From: Atopsyche davidsoni
Lineage: Eukaryota > Arthropoda > Insecta > Trichoptera > Hydrobiosidae
Reading direction: 5' to 3'
Assembly (NCBI GenBank): GCA_022113835.1
Contig: JAILWY010000002.1
Coordinates: 2,520,501-2,584,500, forward strand
Length of the DNA stretch: 64,000 nucleotides
A model generated the notes under the pieces. It was not told where the DNA came from and did not search any database. It was given only the letters and a program-made list of their open reading frames with translations. Positions 39,149 to 51,760 of this stretch are shown one piece after another. The position numbers and the translations under genes are program-made. Each line of letters opens with the position of its first letter. The first letter of the stretch is position 1.

Positions 39149-41180
39149 TTAAAATGAACAGTTTAATATACTCTTTTTTGTTCGGCGTCCCTCTTCAACG
39201 GCGATGCTTATTTATTTGAAACGCTGCTAGTAAGATTTTATAAAATCTTTCATAAATTAAAAAAAAATGCCAAAAAATACCTGACCACATTTAACTTGCG
39301 AAATACCGCAAAGTAATGTCCATTGGAATTTGAATACCCAACCTGAGATTGGGCGTTAGGAGGTCGTTGACCCGCGGGGCCCGTCGGCGGTGCTTTCTGC
39401 CGGGGGTCTCGCTTCACGTCGCTTCGGCGTCTTTAATGTCCACCCAGCACGCACCCTCGCCTAAGTATTCACCCCGACTGAGATTCGCCCGCCGGCACTT
39501 ATCTGCGGCCCCCTGAAAAACACCCGCGTGGACCGAAAGACTTCCGGATCCGAATGCCTCGAATTCCCGCATAAACGCCTTTTATGACGCTACATTCCCG
39601 ACCGAACCCGGCTCTGTAACGAAACATAGCTTTTCATTGTTAACCAAACAAATGCGTTATCAAATGTCATTCTTATAATCTGTATTACAATCTTTTACAA
39701 AAATTAGGCACTAATCGGTGTTTTCGGATTATACACACTGAGTCCTAGAACTTGCCGGATAATCTAGAAGCGTGTGAACGTAGAATTTTTTTTGTTGTTG
39801 TTATATTAACATGCATGAGTTCGGTACAGTTATTGTTAACTGTTAACGGTGTTATGCATTTCACTGGCCCACACAGTGCACTCTGTTATGAGGTGTGAAA
39901 GCGGCCCGATGCAATCAGTTCGAAAGGTGTTATCAATCGACGCAATCCCCATCCCCTGTAGAAGTATACTGTTGCATGTCTTATGGTTGCACGAAAACTT
40001 GATAAAGTCATAATGTATACTATACTTATTGTATTAAATAAATTTGTATATACCAATGGCGTGCAATGAGCCCAAAAATTTATATGCACTGAATGTCTGA
40101 AAGAGGTATTAAATTATTCGATGACTCATCTTGGTACTAAACAATACATTTTTCGATTAAAAGTATATAAAGAATATAATAGAAATCTAAAAAAAAAAAC
40201 ACAACGGTTTTTATGCAGAACTACGTTGGGAGTCATTCTCAAGACAAATGCGTCCATTATGCAAACTGATACTTAAATTCGGCAGTTTCCCGTCCTCTCG
40301 GGTTATATTTCCATTGCTTTATTTGTTCCGTGAATCTAACTGACTTTTACTACGAACTTATGTTCCTCGTAAATAATGCAAATAAACCAGCGGCTGCTGT
40401 ATCCGCCGGGAAACGACGCCGTATTCTTGTTGTTATATCACTCCAATTTAGATTAAAAAAAAACTTAATTAGTTTAATAACTTCAATGCTGAACAAATAA
40501 TGTTACTGTTACCGTAAGGCGTAAATTGTTATTAAAGTTGAACGAACGCTTGATTTGAGTTTGACTTTACATGGTTGTGTCTAAGTTATCGATAACTTTT
40601 AAAAAGTACAAGCAATAGTGTTGCTATAATACTTGTTGTGTACACATTGTAATCGAAAAAGTAGTTTGTGACAGGTTTGAAAAGAAAACTCTTAAAGTTT
40701 TTATAAAATATATATACTTTCTTATAAAGTTACTAGTTACGTTGTGTTACATATATAGCCTGCTTTCTGTTATCAATCAATTATATTTTTTATAAAAAAA
40801 AACTTTATACATATTAATTTTAAAAATATTTTAATGTTTCAAATTAGTGGTTGTTATGTAACTAAGTAAATTAAGAAGTTGTGTTTAGACGCTCTCTGTT
40901 CTATACGCCTAAAATTATTTAGGCTTTTTTTCTAAGCTGAAGCATTTATACTATGCCAAACCACTTTTCTTTACAATTGCGAATAATTTCTAAAGGCAGT
41001 CTTCGTTTTAGCTAAATTAATGGCATATGCGATTTAATGATCAGATCCAACGGTGAAAGCCATTCCCCTACTTTTTCAATGCGTACATCTTAAGTAAAAA
41101 AAATATTTATGTCTATTTTTTGGATTGAACGTCAATCAGATGCGTATTTATTACCCATTACGGGTTTTATTATATTATTA
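39149..41180. other. AT-rich non-coding DNA with GC-rich island at about 39350-39620
   Basis: The island contains many CpG and C/G-rich blocks but no recognised exon. A POU-type ATGCAAAT lies at 40376. Confidence 0.4.
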
Positions 41181-41462
41181 AGATGATTAAAGAAATTCTC
41201 AGAAAAATATTATCGTGATTTGTGTGGGATTTGAACCCACATTCCCAGGCTTACATGGCCGGTGTACTGACCCTTGTACTAACGAATCACATCCATTAAT
41301 CGAGAATTTCTAACAATCATACTCTACATATGAACCAATGTGCCCAGGCCAACCAATATTTAGTGATTGAACCAATATTGGTTGGCCTGGCCACATTGGT
41401 TCATATGTAGAGTCCCACACAAATCACGATGATATTTTTCTGAGATATTCTTTAATCATTTT
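41181..41462. mobile_element. Inverted pair of SINE-like copies (foldback)
   Basis: The outer arms 41181-41230 and 41412-41462 are inverted copies differing at only a few of 50 positions. The inner arms 41321-41361 and 41370-41413 are inverted copies differing at about one of 40. The left copy (minus sense) keeps a tRNA-like core of about 90 bp between the two arm segments; the right copy has lost it. Together they form a long hairpin. Confidence 0.85.
41225..41302 (-). repeat. tRNA-derived SINE head (pol III promoter-like)
   Basis: On the minus strand, a TTAGTACAAGGGTCAGTAC A-box-like stretch is followed by TGGGTTCAAATCCCA, a good B-box and T-arm (stem GTGGG/CCCAC with a 7-nt loop). GTGATT and AATCAC can form part of an acceptor stem, but two extra bases intervene and the anticodon loop is abnormal. 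This is a tRNA-derived repeat head and not a tRNA gene. A related head lies at 62,562-62,640. Confidence 0.65.
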
Positions 41463-41896
41463 CTGTGTGAGAATTAGTGTGCCTAATCATATTAGTAATA
41501 AAAAAAAATCTGTAATTCGCCATCTTTCGAGCATTTTTTTTTAAATTGCACACCCGATCATCGTATCAAGGCTTGACGAGCGGATATAAAATAAAAGCAC
41601 CCGGTCATTAGGCGAGCGCAGCTCTGCTCGGCAACGAGACGAGCGTAGCGGGCGCGTTGTAAACAAAGCGCCGCGATACGCCGTTATTTATAGGTTCGTT
41701 TTGCGATTTCCAACACAACAATAGTTTGGAAACATTTCCAAGCCCAGGCAGCGGCCCGCACGCACGGCAAATAAACGCGACCCGAGCAGCTATCGTTTAT
41801 TATTACGGATGTTGTTGCGGGCCCCGGCGCCAGGGTTGCCACCCTCAGCGCCCGTCCCCGCACTCGGCCCCATTGACATTGATATAATAGTAATCC
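41463..41896. other. GC-rich island (about 41575-41875)
   Basis: The island is rich in CpG with GAGCGCAGC, GCGCGTTG and CCCCGGCGCC-type runs. No exon is recognised. Confidence 0.5.
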
Positions 41897-42214
41897 TTAA
41901 CCTGTTAATCGGGTAGCTCCCTTTTTAACCACGCATCATACAACTCTTTCACTAGGACGTGTCGACCGACTCTATTTTGTACGTATCCAGATTGCTTTCA
42001 CTCTAAATAAACAACGTCATTCCAAATCTAGCTCTTTTTGTAGATTTATATTGTTTCCAAGATAAATTCCCTTTCCATGATAAAAAAGATTCATCTACGC
42101 ATATTTCTCGTCAGGGCGCAACATATATTTCAAGGACGTGTTCATACGTCCTACCCGTACCCGATATTGTTTACGTTGGACGTATTTATACGTCTCACTC
42201 GATTAACAGGTTAA
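41897..42214. mobile_element. piggyBac-type MITE with TTAA target duplication
   Basis: The element spans 41901-42210 (310 bp) and is flanked by TTAA at 41897-41900 and 42211-42214. The ends are CCTGTTAATCGGGTAG and, inverted, CCTGTTAATCGAGTGA, identical at 13 of 16 positions. Palindromic GGACGT..ACGTCC and ACGTATTTATACGT segments lie just inside the right end. CCT-type termini plus TTAA duplication identify the piggyBac superfamily. There is no transposase sequence. Confidence 0.9.
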
Positions 42215-44274
42215 GAAAGGTTCGTCAGCAGATAACAACACAACCACGAGATCATGAGGTGATAATATATTTCTGACGAGTAATTCCCAAGTAGGGATCT
42301 TGCATCTATGAACAAGGTAGAGTGGAGTAACAATTGGATGGGTGCTTCTAACTGGGATGAGTTAATTCTAACAGGAGTTGGCGGGATGTTCGGCTATGGC
42401 GTGATTGGAGCTCCTCTTCACCATAGAACCTCCTTGTTGGAGGAGTCGGACCTCAACCTTATTCGAGGGCCTTCATTCGGCATTTCTAATTTTATCTTGT
42501 CTTACAAACCATTCACACTCCCTGATTCGCTTTGATAGTTTTTATAACGTGCGTCATAAAATGCCCAACTTATGGAATGCTGATGGAATTGATCAGCGAA
42601 TACCGAGTGGTTTGCTTAAAATGCTGTTTCTTTGGATAAATGATCTGCAATTTAGATTAAATTATCCAAATTAGTATTTTTTATTTTATTTTTTATTATG
42701 TGTGATTTTATTGGCAAAATGTAATACTTTTTTTATACAAAATATATATCGATGTTTATATCTAATTTTACTCATATTCAACATATTATTTATTTTATTT
42801 GTGATTTGTATTATGACTTATGGCATATATTTTGTTTACAGTGGTTTTCGTAGAAATATTTAACATTTTTGAAACTCTTGCTTGCTTTAAATATGGTATT
42901 CAACATTTACTATTCCGTCAAAAGATTTCTTGTTCTTATTCGAAAATAAACTTTATATTATATTTGTAGCATCTTTTAACTTGAAATATTTATGTTTTCG
43001 TTGTTCACCTATCAGATATTATCAACATCGAATGCTTCTCGCGACAACATCAAATACTAGTAAAGAATGTCCTCCTTTTGATGTGGTTCGGTCAATTGTC
43101 CCTCGCGCGCAGTGCATGTGGCAACCCTGCTCGAGTGACTTTATTTTTTGAACTCCCCACGGACAGCGGACGCTGATTGGACCGGCCGCGAAACAAATGC
43201 TTCTTAATGTGCGAACTTGAGTCTTTTCTTGTTTCTGTCATCGCGTCATATTGGCTATTATAACTTGTGCTTTGCCGACCGCGGCACGTACGGAGAGGCC
43301 CGGCTCATTGTCTGGAATGTTCTCGAAGTTTCTTTCTGCTTCCCTTTGTTTTTGTTTTGACACAGAATTTTTTTATTACACCGCCGAATTGGTATTAAAA
43401 AAGGGTTTTTTTTTTATGCCTTTTCTACGAGCGGGCGACATCCGAGTGAAATAATCAACCGTGAGTTTATAACCTCACTATTCAGTAAAAGGTAGTGGTC
43501 GTAAAGGAGGAGACAGGTGAACATGCAGTTCGAAGCTTTTAGACGCAATTGCGGTTCTATTAAGCTCGGTACGTGACCTGCACTCACTTTGCTATGTACA
43601 GTAAACTTATAGTAATTTTTATTAAAGGTTTACATTTTTTTAATATACAGTATAACATAAAACTCTCAATAAAATAGAATACCCATCTCACACGTCTTAT
43701 ACTTTATTGGATTTACTTGTTTTGATTTCTCGACGGGCTAACAAAACCAATTATGACTGGACTTTTTCTGGTATGAAACACTCAATTTTTTAATAAAACT
43801 TAAACAAAATAGAAGCATATATATATTAACATCTTTTTATTGTTTCTCAATTCAACTTATGATGACATCCACGACAGCCTGGTTAAATTTTTGATAATCT
43901 ATATTTATCGGCAAACGCTACCATGCAACCATGATTGATTTTTCAGGTCATGCATCCAAGTGCAGTAGACCAGTAGCAATACTAAATCATCCGACAAAAA
44001 TAATAAATAGGTTAAAGCGTAGGCTCGCATTTTTTAAAGCCAACTGACTAAGAATGTCGTTATTTGTGTTTTAAAAGAAGACAGTGCGATTTCTGATGTC
44101 GCGGTCTCTCATTTTGGTTGTCACTCAAGTGATTCATTAGTAATTACAGAGAGATATATATTTTTTTTCTAGATCATCTTCGTTCAAAACGTTTTCCTTT
44201 CTTTTGACAACTGTTTAAATTGTTTTAATTTCGTTGTAAACTAGGTTTACTTAAATACGTTTTATTTATATTAA
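42215..44274. other. AT-rich non-coding DNA with GC-rich patch at about 43080-43330
   Basis: An open frame of 75 codons at 42308-42535 (MNKVEWSNNWMGASNWDELI start) has no recognised family. Nothing else is supportable. Confidence 0.4.
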
Positions 44275-44420
44275 TAGTTGTTGGCTCAGCGGTTAGACCG
44301 TTGACTCTTGATCGAGAGGTCCCTATTTTGATCCCCGTTCTGGCAGGTAAATCACAAACGGATATTTTTGGGCTAAGCCCGTTTCAGTTTGGCCGATGAT
44401 TATTTGTATTGATATTTTAC
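44275..44420 (+). repeat. tRNA-derived SINE fragment
   Basis: TGGCTCAGCGGTTAGACCG is a near-consensus pol III A-box and D-arm. About 50 bp later TTTTGATCCCCGTTC is a worn B-box. The A/T-rich tail lacks further structure. The lack of an intact acceptor stem argues against a functional tRNA. Confidence 0.6.
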
Positions 44421-45903
44421 ATGTGTTACATATTTGAAATATTTTGAAAAAAATATTTTATATTTTTTATCATAAATTGATGACATTTTGATTTTAAATA
44501 CCATAGTAAAGTTCTTCAGCAAATTTTCTACGAAAATATTAAAAAAATACTCCACATGTAATATTCAAAAGATATAAGATACTTTATATAATCGCATTAT
44601 GGAGCCATAATAGGGATATTAATATATTTATGATATGGTTACGTCACACTGCGTATTTTATTTGATATGCAATAAGGGATTTTCGGGCGCTTTGTTACGA
44701 CACATTAAATTGATAATCAATCTTAGGTATGGCTTTGATTCTGGGTCATAATGCTAAGTTTAGCCCATCGCTCCGAGGGAGTACAAATCAGTACCCAGAG
44801 GCAGACAGAAGTCGGAACATTTCGTTCTTCACAAAATAATATTATTTACTATTCTTCCTAAAAAAAAAACCCATGAACAGACAGAGAAATGTTCAGAGAG
44901 AAGGTCACCATCCTTCTTTGAGGAGGGGCACCTGTAGAAGAACAACTTCTGTACAATCGACTTTTATTTTGTAATCCTTGTGGGGGCGGTGGATTCATTT
45001 TTGTACATTTATGGACATGTCAATGTTTCGGCATCAGTATTGGAAAATATATGTAACACGAGAAACGAATGGACTGCTACGAAGATAACAGTTTTATTGT
45101 ACGTGTTTAAAGACCTTAAAACCTTCATCTTGTAGAGATTTAGGGCCGTGTCAAGTAGTTAGCACGATTGAATATTGCTGACTGCAGAATTTGTGCGGAG
45201 CAATAATACTATTTAATTTTTTTCACATTTGGTACAAAGGGAAAGAAATTATTTCTATTATGACGTAGGTTTTTAGCAATTTCTCTGTATATAACAAGGC
45301 CGGAGACGCATGGAGCTCAACACAGTTACAATTGCTTCGGGGAGCTTGCTTGCCTGTGTCCGTATATATTGTAGTATATATCGTTATGATTGTCTGAACT
45401 TTGATATTTTACTTGCAAAGTATAAAAAAATGAGTTGAAGTATAAATGGCTAAATTCACATTATTTTTTAATATTAAAATGCGACACACAAATATTCATA
45501 TTATTAAGAAGAATAAAAAATAAAACTTACAGTAATAAATAAACGGAGAACCGCGGCTTGGCAAAATTTTATCGAGAGACAGTCGTTAATTTTATAATTT
45601 CATTATCATTGTTTTTCGCGAAGCTTTCAGGAACACTTTTGTTACGCGACATCTTCTATTTCCACCGGATTATTTACGTTTCGAGTGTATAATTAAATAA
45701 GCGTAGATAAACAATCGAGCGGGCGTAAATCACTGTAATTTAGGTCGATCACATACTTGTCTGAGGCCGGGGCTTAACCGGCCCATCAAGCTCTCGGTGG
45801 GCAGAAAAAATAGAATTTAAGAGCTTCGGTCAAGAAGCATCCGCAGGCAATTATTATGTCTCGGCTCGAAAGTCACCTTGTCTGGCCTAAGAGTCGGCGC
45901 AGC
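44421..45903. other. AT-rich non-coding DNA
   Basis: No coding region or repeat family is recognised. It is moderately less AT-rich at 45690-45900. Confidence 0.4.
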
Positions 45904-46003
45904 TGACCATCGAATGGCGATTAACCACTAGCGGTGTTTTGTTATGGTTTCGTCTAAGCAAACAATGCAAAACACGACTCCATTGGCTAGTTACCGTCCG
46001 GTT
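45904..46003. repeat. Small foldback element, family copy A
   Basis: The left arm GATTAACCACTAGCGGTGTT and its inverted partner CACGACTCCATTGGCTAGTT surround a loop of about 20 bp. The core GGTAACTAGCCAATGG (inverted) matches the foldback at 63,165-63,280. Confidence 0.45.
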
Positions 46004-46130
46004 GTGGGTTGAGCCAGCTTAAAGCTCCACAAACTTTACTAATTGAAAGGAATAGCAATGTTTTGACTCGCCTACGCTGTGAAGATGTTGACCATAATTT
46101 TTTTTATTAAATATCAGTAGTATTCAGCAT

Positions 46131-46205
46131 GCGTATATGCTCAGTGAAATGGTCGCTAACCACTTGATGAAGAAGATAATTCTTGAAACGCTGAAAATAT
46201 CGTTG
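46131..46205 (+). mobile_element. Tail fragment of the non-LTR element
   Basis: TATGCTCAGTGAAATGGTCG followed by CTAACCACTT aligns with the tail fragments at 26,405 and, inverted, 21,590-21,640. Only the last tens of bases are recognisable. Confidence 0.5.
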
Positions 46206-46865
46206 GTTTTAAATTCGCATTTTCCACCCATACAAGTTTGTTGTATATCTATTATCAAGGCAATCGTTTCACACGTGAAATATCCTTTAAAATAATTCAC
46301 GACATCAGAGGGATTCGAATCCATGATTATCGTCGTCATACAACACAAAAATTTTTCGAGGATTGTTCTCGTTGCTTTATGAGCTAATTGATTACATTTG
46401 TAATCAATCAACAACACTTCCCATTCAAACAACAAAAGTGAATAGTTAATATCTAAATATCTCTTCTAGTCGTTAGATTATTGTATTCGTGTTATATGAG
46501 AAGATTTATTGCATTTTTAAAAAATTAATTTAAATTAATACAGCTCGGTAAGTATGGTTACAAAGATTGGCCAGCCCTGCCGTGGAGCGTTGTCTCATGA
46601 CGCGCCCAGGCAGCGACAGTTCGCATTCAGTACGCGTGTGAAGTGTAAGTTATCTTTTACGACAGGAGTTTTATTGATTTTTTTTAAATTTTTATATAAT
46701 CACTCGAGTATCCGCAGAGGGTTTTTAATGTCGGGAGTGTTAGCGCGAGAGAGAATTTATCGGCTGAACAAAGCGGACTGCCGCCCGCGCCGGTCGACAG
46801 TAAAAATACACGCACATACACATATATAAATAATAGATATAAACGATACCAGACTAATAAAAAAA

Positions 46866-46883
46866 ATATATATATATATATAT
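46866..46883. repeat. (AT)n microsatellite
   Basis: Alternating AT tract. Confidence 0.9.
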
Positions 46884-47364
46884 TATCTCCTGAGATGTGG
46901 CAGCTACACATTTTCATCACTGACCTGATCTTGGATCTCATGTTCTGATATGGATTAAAAAAAAAAAAAAAATCTTTGTATATCTACGTGTCTAATATGT
47001 TGTGTGATTAGAAGAAAACAAATAGCTCGCGCAAGAAACAGTATCGGGAAGCATTCAAAGCCAATCTCAGAGGCCCACCTTCAGAGCCCATTATGCGCAC
47101 GGTGCTCGATCAGGCGGCGGCGAGGCCCCCGGGCGCGCCCCTAATGAAGACAAATGGCCCGCCCCGGTGACAGCGTCGTTAGCTGCTGCAGGCCCGCCCC
47201 CAAGGTCAGGGCGCCGCTCGCCGAAAGTGTTTTGTTTCGCAGGCTTTTGTTTTTAATTAGCTGTCTGACCGATCTGCCGAAGAGCGCGTTGTTTGTTTTG
47301 AAAATATACTTTCGCCGCGGAGTGTGGGGATGCTACGCGGGTGGTCTGATATGTCAGTGACTTT

Positions 47365-48015
47365 TTGAATAAAATATTTTTTTTTCGGCAAATATGCGTT
47401 CTGTTTCTCAACATAGTCTCCTTTTAGCTCGATACATTTAGTCCATCGTATTTCTAAATTTTTTTTTTTCCTTCCAAATAATAGGTTTTCTCAAGTCTCT
47501 CAAAATAGGCGTTTTTTTTCAGTGATGATCTTTTCATTCGACCCAAATCTCTTACCGCCCGGCCATTTCTTCAGGTTTGGAAATAGAAATAGTCGCAGGG
47601 GGCTAAATCTGGTGAATATGCGGGATGGGGTAGCAGTTCGCACCCCAATTTATGGAATTTTGCCGTGGCGACTACACACGTGTGCATTGTCCTGATGGAA
47701 CAGCACTTTTTTCTTCGCCAAATGCGATCGTTTCTGCTTCAAATCAATATCGAATCTGCCCTTAAGCTCTGAATAATAATTGCCGGTGATCGTTTTACCC
47801 TTTTTAAGGTAATCGATGTGAATGACACAAAAAATTGTGGCCATGACCTTGTTGGCCGAAAAACCCATCTTAGTATCCAGTAATTGCGTATCGCGCGATT
47901 CGTTAGTCTTGAAAAGTCTTGATAGATGAAATAAAACAGTTTTTTTTAATCGCGATGGCAGGCTTTGCCTTGAATCAACTTCGATTCCTGTGATTTCTGA
48001 TGAAATGCACAAATG
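47365..48015 (-). pseudogene. Mariner transposase pseudogene
   Basis: Minus-strand decayed mariner-like element. The open part (48012-47650) contains KVMATIF, IHIDYLKKGKTITGNYYSEL, then KKVLFHQDNAH, where the HQDNA Asp is the second catalytic residue. Downstream a frameshift occurs, but GCELLPHPAYSPDLAP-like sequence with the third acidic motif is readable to about 47560. The C-terminal region, with its CIELKGDYVE-like block near 47430, can be followed to about 47370. The N-terminal DNA-binding half is missing or unrecognisable. Several frameshifts and a stretch between TIF and VIHIDY that lacks residues show the copy is dead. Confidence 0.85.
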
Positions 48016-50564
48016 TATAAGTGCTAAATTGCGTAATAATAATGTGAGAATGGTTGCCCATTAGCACATATACAAAACGTCGTCAATCAGCTGCCGCCCG
48101 ACGCGGATAACGCCGTGACGTCGGATTGATCATTCAACGATGAAATCGCCGCTAGCAGCTAAAGTCTAATCCAATATAAATTTATAACACAAGTTCTATA
48201 GATGGGTCGAAGAAAATATATCTATTTCACCAGATTATCTATACGAAGTTTATATTTTTATAGTTTTGTTATACATATTTTAATCGACATTTACCCTGTT
48301 TTAACCCCAATGACAGAGTGTGAGAGGACAGTAGATTAAGTTGATAATTTTTTTTTATCGAAGTAGCAACACGACTGTTTTTTTAGTGATATCAATAGAA
48401 AATATTAAAATTCTTAGTTACACAAATCTTAGATTTAAGTACTTTTTGGATATATTTGTCAAAACCTTCATTTCCAAGTTTTAGTAACTTGGTTTTTAGT
48501 TTAAAATATTATCATTAACATAGTCAAGTAAACCCCGATTTTGATTTTGACTAGAAAATTAAAACAGGTCAATTCAAAGCTCTTACCAATTATAAACTTT
48601 TGACAAAACAAATATTGTTTTACTGTCTACATTTCAGACCGATATATTTAGAATATTTATCAAAAGATTCACGTGGTGCATTTTTTAACAAAGAAATGAG
48701 ACATTTATTTTCTGAATAGCGGGAGAGACAGGCGCTGTCCCTTCCATCCCCTGTCACTTTCAACCCCATTCTCATCTAGGGAATTGATATCGTTGTTTGT
48801 GTAATTAAAATCCCGGTTGAAAGCCTTATTATATTTCTGAGTCACACGAGAGGTTATTTCATTTATATTTCAGAATTTTTAAAGTACGTTTCTTTAATTC
48901 TTTACAGACAAGTGACATGATTAAAACAAAGATTGTGTCGATGTTATTAATAACAATAGACCGCGATTTAGAGTGCGGTAGCTTGTAAGGGTAAACTTTA
49001 AATTTATTATTAATTTATATTCCGTGTTGGATTACTCTCTTCAACAGGTTTTCCGTATTTTTTTTGCTTGAATCCAGGTACTTAGTTGCTTCAAAGCGCT
49101 TGTGAATTCGGACATTTTTCTTTGAATAGTTTATATATAGTGCATGTAGATAATGTACGCTCGTATTTCTTCCGATGTTTGAGTTTATTTAAACGAAAAA
49201 CGCTAGTTACAAATAAAAGATTTTTCAGCATTTATTTCATTTTCAGCGAAGCCTTGGGGCTGAAGATGTCCGCTTCACGCGTTTCCGGCACTGCTCCCTT
49301 AGCCTAGATATAATTCGCCCTCCGAGCATTATCTGATTGATTGAGCGGGCTTTGATATCGCCGAAGCCTTCAGACCCTAGGGCGCAGTATCGACCAAATA
49401 TTCTAATGTGCCCTCGTCGTAATCTTGGGATATTGTTAAACGCTGTATAACTACATTTTTACTTTTTTTAAATGTCTGACTTTGACTTTTCTCTGAAAAT
49501 CTGATTTATGTCATTTTTTTGTTTTACTGCCACGTTGTTTGTTTCTTTGAATACAGTTTGACTTCAATACTTAATTCTAGAAAGGTAGGAAGCGGTTGAA
49601 AGTATTTGTAGATTGCTGCTTTATAAAGATTTTTTCTCAAATGACATTTTCTTTTCCTTAAAAAAAAAAACTATGTTTTTTATGCAGTCGTTTTCATAAC
49701 TAGATTTTCGTCTTCGTGTGACTTAATTCGCCTGTATAGTTTTTATTTATACAAAAAAGGCATTACCTCATCGCTGATTCCATCATCGATGACAAAATAT
49801 TCTTAGAATTTATATTTAAAATATTGCCTTGATATTCAGGTGCATTTAAAAAAAATCATCATGTACACATTTTTAATGTTCAAATGCCACCATTGCTAAG
49901 CTCTGATGTCATTTTTATTTTTTTAAATATATTTTGTTAGTAATATGCTTTATTCAATATTTTTGACCGAAAGTACTTGGTGGCATTTCGTTTTCATACA
50001 CCCTTCGATTTGAAATCCCAACGAGATACCTATGAATAAATATCAAAACGTTGTAAAATCACCCAAATAATTTTTGTTAACGAGTAAAAATTATTGACAT
50101 AATTTGTTTGATTTTTTTACTATTGATTTGGTGAAATAACTTATATAAAATATAGACCATGTTTCCGAATGGCCCGGTGTCGTCTCAGTGAAGAGTTGGG
50201 ATCCTGCGGAGCAGCGTGTAGTCTAGATTGCGCGGTTGGTGATTGCCCCACTGTCTCAGGGGAGCGCTCAGAAGGCTGTTTAAGCGTCGCCTCCAATCTG
50301 GGGAGATAATTCATCAAGCGGAAGCTCTGAACGCTGTTGGAGATATCCGAGATATCTTCATCTACATGCTGTAATACATATTACCTGGAATATATGTTTT
50401 TTTTTTAAAACGAATTTACTGATTTTTTTCCTTCTGAAAGTTTCTGAAACATAAAAGTAATTAGTTAAATCTGTGACATACAGCGCAACATTTGGCTCTG
50501 TCATTGTATTTATCGAGTATTGATGGTGTTGTGCTGGAATAATAAATTCGGCATCAAAATAAAA
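48016..50564. other. AT-rich non-coding DNA
   Basis: No coding region is recognised. A fragment of the AATGGAATTCCACCAAGT repeat lies inverted at 49958-49995. A GC-richer patch spans 50180-50330. Confidence 0.4.
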
Positions 50565-50890
50565 TTGAGCTCACCCACTGGCGGCGGCACAAATACACAA
50601 AAAACTTTACCTACCTGTTGGCTTAAAAACAATAGTTTATTCATTGTGCAACGGCTCAAAAATAATAAATAGATGATCAAAAATAACTCGTATGATGTGT
50701 GCAGAAAAATCTCATCCACCACGAGGTGGCTCAAAAACAAAAAAAAGGGGGTCATTCGCAATCGACCAGTTGCCCACTGTGCGTCGGTTCACAACCGAAA
50801 ATTAAGCTTATCCACTGTGCGGCTGTTGAAAACCACCGAGAATCTCGCCCACTGTGCGGCGGCTGAAAAAAACAAAGAGAAGCTCATCAC
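50565..50890. repeat. Degenerate tandem array, about 40-bp unit, CCACTGTGCG motif
   Basis: About seven to eight units. The best preserved start at 50775, 50813 and 50851 and read CCACTGTGCG followed by a TCGG or GCGGCTGAAAA stretch, A-rich filler and a GCTCAT or CTCG segment. Earlier units are worn (CCACTGGCGGCGG, CCACGAGGTGGCTC). Spacing is about 30-50 bp. Open frames across it arise from the repeat. Confidence 0.7.
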
Positions 50891-51530
50891 GGCCGAACCT
50901 GTGCTCGGCAGGGCGGGCGGCGTTACAAGTCCGCCGCGGCAGGCAGTCAATCAGCCAAACGGCGATAAAAAATGGGGAGCGCCTGCGTTTTTCAGCCGCG
51001 CCAAAAAATAACCGGAAGGCACGCCGCGGCGCGGGCCCAACATCCGCCTGATTAATGACACAACCCCCTGCGCCCCTCGCCTTGGCTTACTTTCAGCCCA
51101 CCCCCGCTGGAGCCTTGCACGGCTGACATCAGAGGTAGCTCGAAGGTTCGGATTGTGCATAGTGGCGTAGAAGCCTTATTTAAATACCGGATATTTACGC
51201 GCTACAAGGTGCTATTTTCGCATTGTTGGCAAATTTGTAATGGAGTTTTATTTTTATACCCTAATCCGGCATTGTCCGGAGTATCTGTACGCTCGACGCG
51301 AATCGAATGCGCGAAGCACGATAATGTAAATAATATTGAAATATAATAGATCTAATATACCAAAGTAAAATGATGCGCTAAATATTGCATAGTGAACATA
51401 CAATTTTTTTTTTATTATTTGAGGGTATGATTTTTTTTTAAATATATATTTTTTTAAATAATTATTTGAATGTTATTTTTAAACCACAGTTAAATAAATC
51501 ATTATTAGTCTCGGAATAGCTCCAGTTGTT
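50891..51530. other. GC-rich island (about 50890-51135) and AT-rich DNA
   Basis: The island abuts the CCACTGTGCG array directly. Overlapping open frames exist on both strands but none has a recognisable domain. Confidence 0.45.
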
Positions 51531-51760
51531 AGTGAGTAGAGTGCGTCAACGGAGTGGGTATTGGCGTGGTTATGTTGCTATTTGCGTGTATACCTTTGGG
51601 AAGTGTAGGTATTTGTGTGGGTGAAATAGGTAGTATTCATGTGGACGGACTTACTTGACGGTATATACGTAAGTAAAATAAATAGTGATGGGGAGGGTGA
51701 AATATGTCGGTATTTACGGGAGCAAAGCAGATATTTCTGTGAATGAAATAGGTGTGTTTG
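51531..51760. repeat. Degenerate G/T-rich repeat region
   Basis: GTGAAATAGG, GTGAAATATG and ATGAAATAGG blocks alternate with GGTATTTGTGTGG / GGTATTTACGGG-like blocks at irregular spacing of about 50-80 bp. This suggests an old minisatellite. The register is not clean. Confidence 0.4.

Larger units (their letters stand above)
46004..47364. other. Mixed region: retroelement tail, AT-rich DNA and GC-rich islands
   Basis: Islands lie at about 46560-46640, 46720-46810 and 47085-47345. A strong donor-like GTAAGTATGG lies at 46550. An open frame on minus at 46435-46124 ends in the retrotransposon tail and has no recognised domain. Confidence 0.4.

Noticed and set aside
41225..41302. Possible functional tRNA gene on the minus strand
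   Set aside because: The B-box and T-arm are good, but two extra bases break the acceptor stem and the anticodon loop is abnormal. It lies inside a SINE pair.
50673..51051. Open frames across the CCACTGTGCG array
   Set aside because: The sequence is repeat-driven (recurring AHCA/TVRL segments) and not protein-like.
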